Made by a program: the position numbers and the translations under genes | The notes under the pieces: model-generated | The model's input: the letters and a program-made list of their open reading frames with translations, nothing else | What the model was told of the DNA's origin: nothing | Databases searched by the model: none | In this document: in pieces, positions 1 to 10,059 of the stretch | Position numbering within the stretch: the first letter of the stretch is position 1 | Layout: every line of letters starts with the position of its first letter | NCBI GenBank assembly: GCA_963920665.1 | Contig: OY987268.1 | Coordinates: forward strand, 18,912,501 to 18,976,500 | Direction: 5' to 3' | Source: Straminergon stramineum | Taxonomy: Eukaryota; Streptophyta; Bryopsida; Hypnales; Calliergonaceae | Length of the DNA stretch: 64,000 nucleotides

Positions 1-1033
1 ATTCTGTGAAGGACAATGAATCTTCTTGAGTATCCATTGTTGCACCAACTTCTGCATGTTCCAATGGAATTTGAGAATTATTTGAAGGCCCTTGCGCTTC
101 CCCTCGTGGATCCTGACCACCATTGGCCAATGTTGTTGCCTCAAGAGCGTGTCGAAGTACTTCCATCTCAAGTTGTTGTTGATTGATGATGTTGTCCTTC
201 TCTTTGATTTCTTCCCTCAATTTGTTAACATCATCATATAAAGAATGCAATTCGGCATTCTTGTCATTCACTTTGGTCAATAAACTCTGAATTCGGTTTG
301 CAACAGTTGTAACATCGACAATTCCTACTAATGGTTTGTCAGTAGGTGGCACTTGTTCCTCCACAACATTTTCTGGTAAAACCTCATTAGTTGCACGTGT
401 AGCCCTCCTCTTTTTAGCACGTTGTTTTTGTGTTCTATGGCTGACTACAATTGGCACATGAGATCCATTAGAGTCGTTGTCCATAGATGAGTCCGGAGTG
501 TCATAGTTTGGTGGGGCGTGAACTTGTGTAGTTTTTTTCGATAGACCACCTTCTGGGTATCTTTTTACCCCCCTTGGAATGAATCCATTTGCTAGGGTAG
601 GAATTTTGACATTTTCCCCCATTGTCTTCAAAGTTGACCAATCCACTCTCTTGTTCAACTTCACCTCCGCATGGACCCTTCGTGCAATGAAAAGATGCAC
701 TTCATTGCGTGTGACGTTCGGGACATCATACAACACCTGGAACACCTCAATGCATTGGTTCATGAACTCATTGTCAAGGCAATGTTTCAAATTTGCCTTG
801 TGGAAGCGTCTATAAAAGTTATGTCGCTCTTCTGGGAAGACCTTGTCAATGTGGCACCACTTGATGTAATTGGTGCAGTCATCGTAAGTCCATGGGTCAG
901 GCACGTCCTCCCACCCCTTGAATGCAAGCTTGGCAGGGTTACGTAGAACATGCAGTCGCTTACAATGTTTGGTTCCTGCTCGCAGTCAAGTCTTGTCTCG
1001 TTCCTCCTTCGTCATTCTTGGTGGTGTAGCCAT
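1..1033 (-). pseudogene. Coiled-coil protein of unknown function, N-terminal part, one premature stop
   Basis: The minus strand reads open from an ATG at 1033-1031 to the window edge, interrupted once by a TGA at 988-986 (codon 16, context KT*LRAG), which a single C>T change from CGA would give. About 340 codons are visible. The N-terminal half is Cys/His/Trp-rich (KHCKRL, WEDVPDPW, YIKWCHIDKVF). The middle is basic (KKRRATRAT), and the part near the window edge is a clear heptad-like coiled coil (NRIQSLLTKV to EMEVLRHALE) followed by a polar tail. I do not recognise the family. A TATA box on the same strand lies 129 bp upstream of the ATG, and the gene diverges from the kinase-like pseudogene at 1642, so the two probably shared a promoter region. 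The C-terminus lies outside the window. Confidence 0.6.
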
Positions 1034-1161
1034 TTTTGTAGAAAAATTTGAAAACCTCCAACGTGGCAATCAAGTAGAGCCCGCACAACGCTCACAACCA
1101 GCTCAATAAAGAGGTGGAAGGCTGAGAGTATGAAGGGCGGGCACAAATGGGGCAGAAACGG

Positions 1162-1171
1162 CTTTATATAG
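1162..1171 (-). promoter_or_regulatory. TATA box of the minus-strand coiled-coil gene
   Basis: CTATATAAAG on the minus strand, 129 bp upstream of the ATG at 1033. The same ten bases occur on the plus strand at 1438-1447, so the two boxes are mirror images around the minisatellite. Confidence 0.55.
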
Positions 1172-1186
1172 TTGGAGCTGGGGGAC

Positions 1187-1407
1187 ACCAAGGCACGGAC
1201 GCCATCGATGTCAGGGCGCAGATGCCATTGAGTAGGGGCGCGAACGCCATCAATGTTGGGGTGGGAATGCGTTCGAGTGGAGTCGCGGACTCCAAATGTT
1301 GGGGCGCAGACGCCATCGCGGTTGGGGTGCGGACGGCTATCAGCAACTATAGGGTGTGGACTTGTGGGAGTGGGGCGGGAACGCCACATGCAGGGGCGAG
1401 AACATGA
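1187..1407. repeat. GC-rich degenerate minisatellite in a divergent promoter
   Basis: Repeated GGCGCGGACGCCATCRATG-like words, spaced about 24 bp apart in the better part (1197, 1221, 1245) and looser beyond. It sits between two outward-facing TATA boxes. The reverse complement of the 40-bp minisatellite at 20547-20640 shares its core words. Overlapping open frames on both strands here are a by-product of the repeat and GC content. Confidence 0.65.
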
Positions 1408-1437
1408 GGGGACAGGGCGTGGATGTGCGCGGGGGGA

Positions 1438-1447
1438 CTATATAAAG
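1438..1447 (+). promoter_or_regulatory. TATA box of the kinase-like pseudogene
   Basis: CTATATAAAG on the plus strand, about 195 bp upstream of the chosen ATG at 1642. It is the mirror image of the box at 1162-1171. Confidence 0.55.
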
Positions 1448-1641
1448 CGAGTCCCTGCCCTCATTTCTTTGCCAAGTCCGCGCCCTATGCCTCACACGCT
1501 AGTTCGTCCCCGCGGCCTATGTGAGTGAGTTTGGTGGGTGGTGGGCTTGGCCCGCTTATGTGACCTGGTTTTTTTGAATTTTTTTTAACTTTCGTGCTTT
1601 TGGATAGATATGGAGGCCCATCGTACCAATTTTTTTTCATT

Positions 1642-3219
1642 ATGATAGGGGAAGGGAGTGGATCTGCGGAAAAACGTCCTATGTTTAAAGATTTGGATGA
1701 TGTCGGTGAGATGGTAATTCCATCCACGAACACATTGATGTCCTCAGGTTCATCAAATCCTTCCTCATCAAGCCAAAAGAAGCGCAAAAAAGCCCAAAAT
1801 CCCCATATGCCTCCACATGAATTCATAGTTGAAGGGAGAGCAATAGCTGTGGTGTTCTATACTCGTCGAGGTGCAACTATGTTGACCAGGGAGTATGTGG
1901 CGCACAACAAAGAAGGATACCACAAACTGACGAGGGACCTGTGAAGGGAGCTGGAGTCAAAGTTTGAAGCAACTGAGAAATTCAACAATTTCTCTGATTA
2001 TTGGTTGCACCAAGACTGGCTGGATAAACAGGTGGTTGCCTTCACAACCAATATAGTGTCAAATTGGTGTTACCACACGGGTAAGAAAGAGGATGGTAGC
2101 GATTGGGACATGCAAAACAAAAAGTTGGTTGCAAAATTGAAAATCATTCAAAATTTTGCTCAACAATTTTCTTCATCGCGTAAGAAAAAGCAAGCACCAT
2201 GGAAAGTGACAATTGAAGACGCAATAAGGGCTCATTGTGTGAGTGGAACATTCAAGTGGCTTGAAAGTTCAATAAAAGTCATCCCCATGCCGGAATAGAG
2301 TGCGGTTGGTTCATATGGGACTGTGAGGAAGGTGATGCTTACAAAACTTGAGAGCATTCCTAGTTGGATATTTTTTGCTGGGAAGAGCTTGAAAACCACA
2401 AATGAAAAGGCGAAGCGCCAAGGAATCACCAATGAGGTGGGAGGGTGTCCAGTGATACATCCTGGCATCATTCAAATTGCGTACCTCCACCCTAAAACGA
2501 TGGAAGGCTATACGGTGTGGTGGAATGGAGGATCTCTAATTTCTTTCTTATCCAAATACAATTCAAAAGTGAGCGAATCAGTGGATGTGGATGACATTGA
2601 GTGTGAACAAGGTACGGGGTTGACAAAAGAGGAGCTTGCATGGATTGCAACTTACTGAAAGAACCGAGTGAACTTGGCACTCTCCTTGCTTGTCATTGTG
2701 GGGAAATGCCACGATGCACAGTACATGCACAACAACATAACTCCATCCAATGTTTTGCTCCATTTTGATGATTGGAAAGAACACAGGGTGTACATAGGGA
2801 TATGTGATTGGGGACTTTCTAGTCAAGTTGTAGAGAAGGAGCCATCAAGGTATGGCTTTCCCAGCAAGGAGATTCTGGCGAAGGAGAAGAAGCGAAGGTT
2901 TGCAGCCCCTAAATTGTTTTATGTATACGGAGAGCAGGGTTCAGCAAATTCAATTGAGGCCATGTAGAAAACACATTTGTACTCCATGGCTGTTGATGCA
3001 CATGCAGCGGGATGGATAGTAGTTGCAATTTGGAAAGAGGACTGGAACCCCAAATACTTTACAACGAAGAATCCAGAGCAATATCAGAACCTCAGGATCA
3101 AATTGGAAAGCCTCATAAAAGAGGACGTGAGTGAAAGGGCGTCAGTGCCAGATGTTCTAGACACATTGAAAAAGGCCCCCCACTGTTGGACTATGCCAGA
3201 TTGTTGTTATCGTACATAG
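1642..3219 (+). pseudogene. Protein-kinase-like pseudogene with four in-frame stops
   Basis: One reading frame runs from the ATG at 1642 to a TAG at 3217-3219 (526 codons), broken only by TGA 1942, TAG 2296, TGA 2656 and TAG 2965, without a frameshift. The first 210 residues are Ser- and Lys-rich and unrecognised. From about residue 220 the order of a protein kinase can be followed: glycine loop (VGSYGTVRKV), a Lys-containing strand (FAGKSLK), a hinge-like GGSLISFL, a catalytic loop MHNNITPSNVLLH (about residue 362), and a CDWG in place of DFG. The catalytic Asp of the HRD motif is Asn here, which one G>A change would give. Later come APKLFYVYGE and DAHAAGWIVVAIW, similar to the APE segment and helix F. 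It was probably an active or pseudo-kinase before decay. It lies outside the MULE. Confidence 0.7.
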
Positions 3220-3529
3220 TATTTAGTTGTTTCACTTTTTGTAGTTTAGCATATAGTTTAGGCATAGAAGGAAAATCATCCTCATAGAGGACCATGTGTA
3301 CCTACTTGGCAATTGCCAAACACCTCAAAATATATATAAAATTGGATGTATTCTATACTCAAAATCTCATAATATATTAATATTCCATTTCATTGTTCTT
3401 TCTCATTGCATTTTTATGAGTTCTATGAATTGATGATAAAACTTAAATAAAAACAATGAATGCAGTAGTTTGGTATAAAAATACATACACTTAATTTTTT
3501 CACTATGCCTATGTTTTAGGAGTTCATGA

Positions 3530-4383
3530 AGCCCCCTAAGAAAAAAAAGAAATGATCCAACAAAAAAAAGAATGACATTGAAGTAGATTGGAAGAATTTT
3601 AGGAATGAAGAAAAAAATAAAAGGAAAGAGAATGATGGAACAAAAAAATAAAAATAATGGCTTTGAGTTTAGATGGAAGAACTTTAGTAAATAAGCAAAA
3701 ATAAAATAGGGAAGGGAAAGATTGAACAAATAAAGCAAAACTATGAGTTCAAATAAAACTGTCTTGCTAATTCATGAACCAAAACAAAATAGAAAATGGA
3801 ATGTTTCAACAAAAAAGAAAAGAATAACCGTGAGTTGGGATGGGAGAGTTTTAGGAATGAAGCCCAAAAAAAGAGAGAGAATGATCCAAACCCCCCAAAA
3901 TGGCATAGAGTTGGGATAGGAAGGGCTTTGTTCATTAATGGAAAAAATAGGAAAGGAAATGATGGAACAAATACAAAATGGCTTGGGGTTGGGATGGAAA
4001 ATTTTTGTGAGAGAGATAAGTCCACAAAAAATGAAAAAATATTGTGTCAAAATGATTTGAACTAACACCCTCCAAAAATTACCATTCAATTCGGATAGAG
4101 TTGGGATACCACAAAAAATAAATGAAATTCACTTGGGATGAAAGAGTTTTGCTAATGAAGCAAAAAATGAAATGAGTGGGAATGATCAACGATAAATAAA
4201 TGGCCTCGGGTAGAGATGGAACATTTTTGCTAATCACAAAAAATAAAATAGGAAAAAAAAATCATTCCACCCTACACAAGTGGCATTGAATTAAAATAAA
4301 AGACTTTTGGTAATGATGCCAAAAAAATAGGAAAGGGAATGATTCCGCCAAAAAAATAAGGGTAGTGACTTGGAATGGAAGTG
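3530..4383. repeat. Degenerate A-rich tandem repeat, about 80-bp unit
   Basis: Ten or so diverged units, each with a core like TTTTAGGAATGAAGC-A-rich-GGGAATGATCCAAC. Unit starts are near 3597, 3676, 3765, 3848, 3927, 4000, 4146, 4228 and 4308. The left end of the MULE lies immediately after the last unit. Low-complexity minus-strand open frames across it are not genes. The 300 bp before it (3220-3529) show nothing recognisable. Confidence 0.6.
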
Positions 4384-4395
4384 TGCTTTAAAAAT

Positions 4396-4500
4396 CGGGG
4401 TTGCTAGCATGCGAGCTTGTGAGCTTGTGAGCATAGGAGCGGGAATTATTTTTTAGAAAATAATTGGAAGGGACCTATGACCGTGGATTTTGAAAACCCT
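4396..4500. repeat. Left terminal inverted repeat of the MULE
   Basis: Pairs with the right end. Shared blocks are GCTAGCATGCGAGCTT (4403), GTGAGCATAGGAG and GGGACCTATGACCGTGGAT (4470). The right arm has extra A/T-rich insertions between blocks. Confidence 0.7.
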
Positions 4501-4730
4501 ATAATTCTCCGAAAGAAGGGTCATTTTTATGAAATAAAACGTACTTTGAACTTTTAGTTCATTTTTTGAACTAACAACTACATTTTGTCCAATATGGTCC
4601 AATCTTGAAAATGATAAATGCAAAGTAAAATAACAAACATGCAAGATATAGCCATAAAACACACAAATCCAATCATAATAGAAATCAACACATAATAGCA
4701 TGACTCATGAGATATGTCAATCTCGTGAGT

Positions 4731-7700
4731 CTAAGTCTCTGCAGACTCGATCGCATAATCAAAAGTCTTGGATGAGTTTGAAGACTCTGTACCCTCAGAC
4801 ACAGACCCATCTATAAATTGCAAGACACTCAAAGCGTAAGTGTCTTTACGGCGTTTTGGTTTAGAGCAACCAAAATCCACGAAGGCCTTAGCCATTTGTT
4901 GAGCATACACTGGAAGGTCAAAAGGCTTCTCCGGACTGATGACACTTTGTTTCTTCAACTTTGCACTTGCTGACATCAATCCTCGATGACTGCAATCCAA
5001 TATGATTCCATGTAAGAGTGTGACAATTTGGAAATCACCATATAAAGACAAAATTTTAAAAGTGCCAACTTACTTACTGAATTTTCCCTTCCGAGTGAAT
5101 TTCCGAGGTACGACGAGCATATCGTCTGGATCTTGTGAAACCAAAGCAATTGTCTGTGGTGGTGTTGCCACCATGGCCGGAGTGGACTTTTTCATTGGGG
5201 TGAGGATGGCGTCGAAAATGTCCTTGTTCTCCTCCAAAGCCACAATGTGGTAGCCTATTCCATGGCAAGCGGTAATTGATGCACCTGAAAGCAAGAGAAA
5301 AAAATTATTATTTCAAAGACTTCCACCATAAGTGACGGTTTGGAATACAACTAATGAAATTTCAACCCTAACCTGTAGATGCACTACAATCCAACACCAA
5401 ATCGCCTTCGACGATTGTAGCTTCCAATAGGATTTGGAAGAATCGTGGGTCTTTCTCGCGAGCACCCTGCCATGGCTTTCCACCGTTCATTGCCATGTCA
5501 TCTGGATGGGTGTAGTTCATCAACATGTCGTCTCGTGCAATGTCTACACTAGCTTTCTTCATCGTTGGTGTGCGTCTGAATGAGAAATTGGACTCGCCTT
5601 TTGTGCCTAAGTCCTTCACTATAAGGGTGATTCCAAATTTTTGCATCTGCAATCATCCCAAAGAGGTATAGAATCATGAGGAATGCAAGGAACATAATGC
5701 ACTATGAAGTGGTTGTGAATGCTACAAAGGTCCAATGGAATTTACCATTTTGGAATTGTCTATAGCCGAGGTCAAGTGCATGCGGTTCATGCCCATCCAC
5801 TCCTTTTTCTTGACCATCTGATACGTTTGACACAATCCAGCGATGTCGGACTTAGCTTTGGCACTCCACGAGTGAAACACTATTATGCATCCATGGTCCT
5901 GCAAGTGCTTCAAGGCGAAACTGAATGCAGATTGGAGAGCCTCATCTTCCAAATCTTCGTTCCATTCCGGCACCTCTCATGGCGGAGAAGATAGCCCCAG
6001 CACTGGCAAGTTTTCCGGGCAGTCAAAAAACACGACATCCACCCCCGGCCTAGCATTTGGCACACCGTAGAACATGCGAGGCTTTACCCCTAACAGCTGC
6101 CATTATAAAGAAGATCAAGAAACAAATGATGAGCATACCCTATATTCACAATAATTCAAACATGGAAATGCATTTTTAATTTCAACTCTAAGAACATTAC
6201 CTTCTTGAGAAAGGCCAAGACTTCTTTGTAGCATGTCGGATTCGTGGACTCCATGTCGTCTACAAGGTCTTCGATGGAGATGTTGAGGATTAAATCCTCA
6301 GACTTGGTTAAATCATCTTCACTAAGAACTATCGCTTGTGTGACATGAGTAATGATGTCTTGTGTGAGCTGCGAGAGAGTGGCCTTCCTCTTGATTCTGC
6401 TCTGAGATTTGGCTTGCATCTCAAAGCCTTGATCCACTGTGGAAGATGCTGGATTTTGGTTGTTGGCTTCGACCTTCTTCTTGCCTTTGGCCTTGGCCTT
6501 CTCTTCCTTCTATTTTTCCTTTTCTTTCTCTTTCTCTGCCAACTTGGTCAATCGCTCCGCTTCCCTCTTTTCCTTGGTGGTGAGAAGAACTTGGACCCGC
6601 ACCTCCTTCTTTCTGTCATTTGCGTCCCTCTTCGCAATGGCCTTCCTCCTCTGCCTGTTTGTCATGCCCAAGAACTCATCCACGTCCAAATTGATGGCAC
6701 CTTTGCCATCCAAAGATGCCCGAAGCTCCACCTCAGACGGATGAGTGAATGCCAGTGCACAGTCCACATACCACGCTCCTCCACTGAGATGAGCCGTGGT
6801 GAATGTTCTCATTTGGCTCGGTGTGAACATGTAGTCGGTGGAGCTTCGATCGAGCCAGGTGGACAAGAACGGAGGTAGTTCCTTCCAGTCGATTGCACCC
6901 TTTGCCTCTAGTTCGTACTTGAAGTATTTATAGCGCAAGAACTTATGGTCATTAAGGTCAAGTGGACAGATGTAGATGCAAATCAGAAGAGTGGGAGCAC
7001 TTTGTCATCCACCATAATGCAATATGAAGATCCTTCAACTATACAAATAATCAAAACATTTGAAAACCTTGGAAGAGAACCAATATGACCACAATATCTG
7101 CATGGAGCCATCTTTTACAATATTGGAAGACATGTAATGTCCTTAAGTTGTAACGAACTACAATCATACCTGAAAAGAACCCTTCTGATTGTCAAGTTTG
7201 ACCCCTCGTGATTCATGAAGGAGTCCCCTTTCTTGAAGTAATTTGCCCCTTTGAAGTATGGTCCAAAACCTTGGTCCCAAATCTTCCTCCTCCATCCCTC
7301 CATGTACTCCTGTAAGGTCTCTGGTTGTTGCGAGGCATTCATGTCTATTTTGATGTTGTCTTGTTTGACCACCCCCTCGAAGTACTCCACTACTGCATCT
7401 TCGATCTGGAAAAATCATTCAGTGTGACTAACATAGTATAAATGAAGGAGATGAAAGAGTCATAATCAATTACAATTACGGGTATTGGACAATATACATC
7501 ATTCCATTGAATTCACTAACTTTAGATACAAGTATACTTACCCTTGCATACCAAACACACTTGTTTAAGAAAGGTCCGAGGTGTGTTTTAGAGACAAGCT
7601 TGGGAGGGAACTTCCTCGCCTCTCGAGATGGAAGTGAGGAGTTCCACCATTTCAAGAATTTCACCTTGTGGTCGGCCATGGTGTTGTAAGTGGCTACCAT

Positions 7701-9126
7701 TTGCAGTTTCTCCAAGGTCATTTCTAGCACTTCGTTGGAGCTCCAATGCCTCTCTACCTGCGCCAACAAAAAGGAATGTTCTCATATGTTTAAACTGTAG
7801 TCCCAACTTGAAGAGAAAACAAATCGTGACATAATTTCTGAAATTTGTGTACTCACTTCTTGAAGAAATCCAGCCCCATGAGTAGGATTGGCCATTGTCA
7901 ACAACTTTATCATCTTGACATAGAGCTTCACGTTTTTCTCCTTCGCCCCTACCCTCATGGCGTGAGCGGCCCCTTCCATGGACTTCTCATCAATTGGTGT
8001 GGTCTCGTGGTATCTTCTAAGGGTTGCATCTGCTGCCAAAGCAATTTCGTGCTGCCAAAATCCAAATACTTTTGAAATATTGAATAAAGCAAGTCATTTC
8101 ATAACTTAGAGGACCACAAAAATGAAGCGGAATAGTTTCCTAATTCCAATCTCACCTTGAAGACAAATGAGGTGAACACCTCTGTTGGCATGGAGTACCA
8201 AGTCTTCCTTTGTAGTTGGGAGACACATCTCTTCCTCTCCGATGGTCGCAACATTTCATTGAACCTCTTAATCGGGAGAAGGCCGTACTTATGAACCCGA
8301 TACAGGGTATGTACCAAGTTTGTCTTCACATGTGAATCCTCTATTGATCTGCATGATTTTGAATGGACCATGGCTTTAGAACTCCATCAAAAAATGACAC
8401 GACAACACGCCCCCCCCCCACAACATTCATTTAAAAATCCAAATGTGAAGCATGTACTCACTTGTTGATGTTGTGCATAACCTGCATGATAAGCTCTATC
8501 TTCCCTTTCGTGTCCAATAGTATGGAGTCCACTACATAATGCCAATCAGGGTTCATGGAATACATCCTTGAGATGATGTTCATCCAAGCCAGGCATCGAT
8601 GATTTCCATCGCAAACGAAGAACTTCATATTCTTGAGAAACTTCAACGTTGGCTCGGAATCCACATACTCCTCAAAGGTGTCGTTCTTCTGCTTCCAAAG
8701 AGGATCCCAGTCGTCCATCTCTTGCGTCGTGAACACCGCACTCTCACCGGCCTCATTCGTAGTGGATACGTAGAAGACGGCTGCCCCATCCCGATAGCCA
8801 CAAGCAAATTCCCGCTCCAACAGCTGTATGTCACATGAGAGCGTGGGACATACCATTGGTATAGCGACAAGCGTGCAAAGGGGTATTGAAAGTCAAAAGG
8901 TTTTCTCTGGCTTCATTCTCAGAGCATTGATAGTTGAAACTGAGTCTACCTTTTGCAACCAGCGTAGGTCATCTTCTAACAATTCCTTCTCCTCCTCATC
9001 AACCACGTCCTCCTCCATGAATTGTCCTTCCTCCTCCAAGCCGATTTCAGGTTGCATGGTGTCATCAGTCCTTGGAGTCTCTATTAATGTGTCTTCTTGT
9101 GTTTGATTGATAAGCGACACATCCAT
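4731..9126 (-). pseudogene. ParB-like / beta-class amino DNA methyltransferase gene, ten phase-consistent exons, three premature stops
   Basis: Exons read 9126-8462, 8348-8156, 8051-7857, 7757-7542, 7405-7170, about 6969-6201, 6096-5746, 5646-5373, 5284-5074 and 4989-4731, about 1,122 codons. All introns start with GT and all but one end in AG, and phases agree throughout; the acceptor at 6970 reads AT instead of AG. An acidic N-terminus is followed by a ParB/sulfiredoxin-like region (VCDGNHRCLAW, then MHNINKSIEDSHVK), a long middle with a Lys/Glu coiled coil, then methyltransferase motif IV (VVFFDCPENLP), a motif X-like segment (GGKPWQGAREKDPRFFQILL) and motif I (LVLDCSASTGASITACHGIG, then ALEENKDIFDAI). 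The order IV-X-I defines beta-class enzymes that methylate an exocyclic amino group. In-frame stops are TGA 8895, TAG 6512 and TGA 5979. The ATG sits directly after an acceptor, so a 5' exon is possible. Confidence 0.75.
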
Positions 9127-9346
9127 CTGTAAAGCCAATTCAAGAAGAGAAGGAAGAACATTTAAATGGGAGAATGAAAAGAAGAACACAAATTCTATGT
9201 GAAAACCAACAAAATTTCACTTCACTGAAACCAAAAGTACAACAACACTTATGATGAAATATATAAAACATGTTAATTACCAAGAACATGCTATAGTCTC
9301 CACATTAGATAGAGAATGTATCTAAATACAAAAGAATGAGTTACAC

Positions 9347-9706
9347 TCAATCATCTATAATCTCCACATCACTCTCTAAGTCAGAGCTGAGAAGAATGAT
9401 CACTTCACCAAACCAATCCACACTATCACTACCATCACACTGACAAAAGTCTTCAAACTCTGGACTGACAATCGAAAGCGAAATTTGTTGTTCCGAACTA
9501 TACTCGGTCTGTACGCTCAGAGAAGAAAACTCAGGCCTTTTTCGTTTATGAGTGTAGTCTGCAATGAGGTGACCTGGCCAATTGGTATTCCGGCTAAGCT
9601 TTGAGAGCACCAAGGTGTCAGAAATTGGCCTGGCGGACTTCTTTTTACCCTCAAGTCTTACGAAGTCTTGCTCCTCTTCTTCTTCGTCTTGCGAGTCGCT
9701 TGACAC
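9347..9706 (-). CDS. Acidic/basic ORF upstream of the methyltransferase gene, possibly a 5' exon
   Basis: An open stretch ending in TGA at 9347. It begins with an acidic run (SSDSQDEEEEEQDF), then a basic segment (GKKKSARP; THKRKRPEF) that could be a nuclear localisation signal, and ends acidic (SSDLESDVEIIDD). The same frame stays open upstream to a TAA near 9761. It has no recognised domain. It lies 220 bp upstream of the methyltransferase ATG on the same strand, so it may be the last exon of a small separate gene or a mis-spliced first exon; no good donor that joins it to 9126 was found. Coding status is plausible from composition only. Confidence 0.35.
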   Translation of the reverse strand: MSSDSQDEEEEEQDFVRLEGKKKSARPISDTLVLSKLSRNTNWPGHLIADYTHKRKRPEFSSLSVQTEYSSEQQISLSIVSPEFEDFCQCDGSDSVDWFGEVIILLSSDLESDVEIIDD

Positions 9707-10059
9707 CTCCTCTTCCTCATCTATGGAAGTCTTCGGTTTCGAGGTACCACAAACCTCTTGGGCTTATTCTGCTGCAATTGGATCATTGGATGACGAAGTA
9801 ATGCATAGGAGTTTGCTTCCTTCCACCTGTACAACATACTAGAAGAAATCAATGTAACAACTACTGAAGAAGGATAAACAATAATTAAATAACCACACTA
9901 CAATCTGAAATAATCTACAAGAACATCAAGGTTGCCACCTAGACATCTTATAACATACTCCAGGACCAAATAAATTACTAACAATACAACCAATATTAAG
10001 CATCCAACAAAAGGTGCCCTCCCCTGGTGCTACGACCGTCACGAGGAGGTCGTGCCACA

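Noticed and set aside
1187..1407. CRISPR-like spaced repeats
   Set aside because: Units are degenerate, GC-rich and lack unique spacers, and the context is eukaryotic.
3403..4089. Phe/Leu-rich minus-strand ORFs
   Set aside because: Low-complexity by-product of an A-rich tandem repeat.
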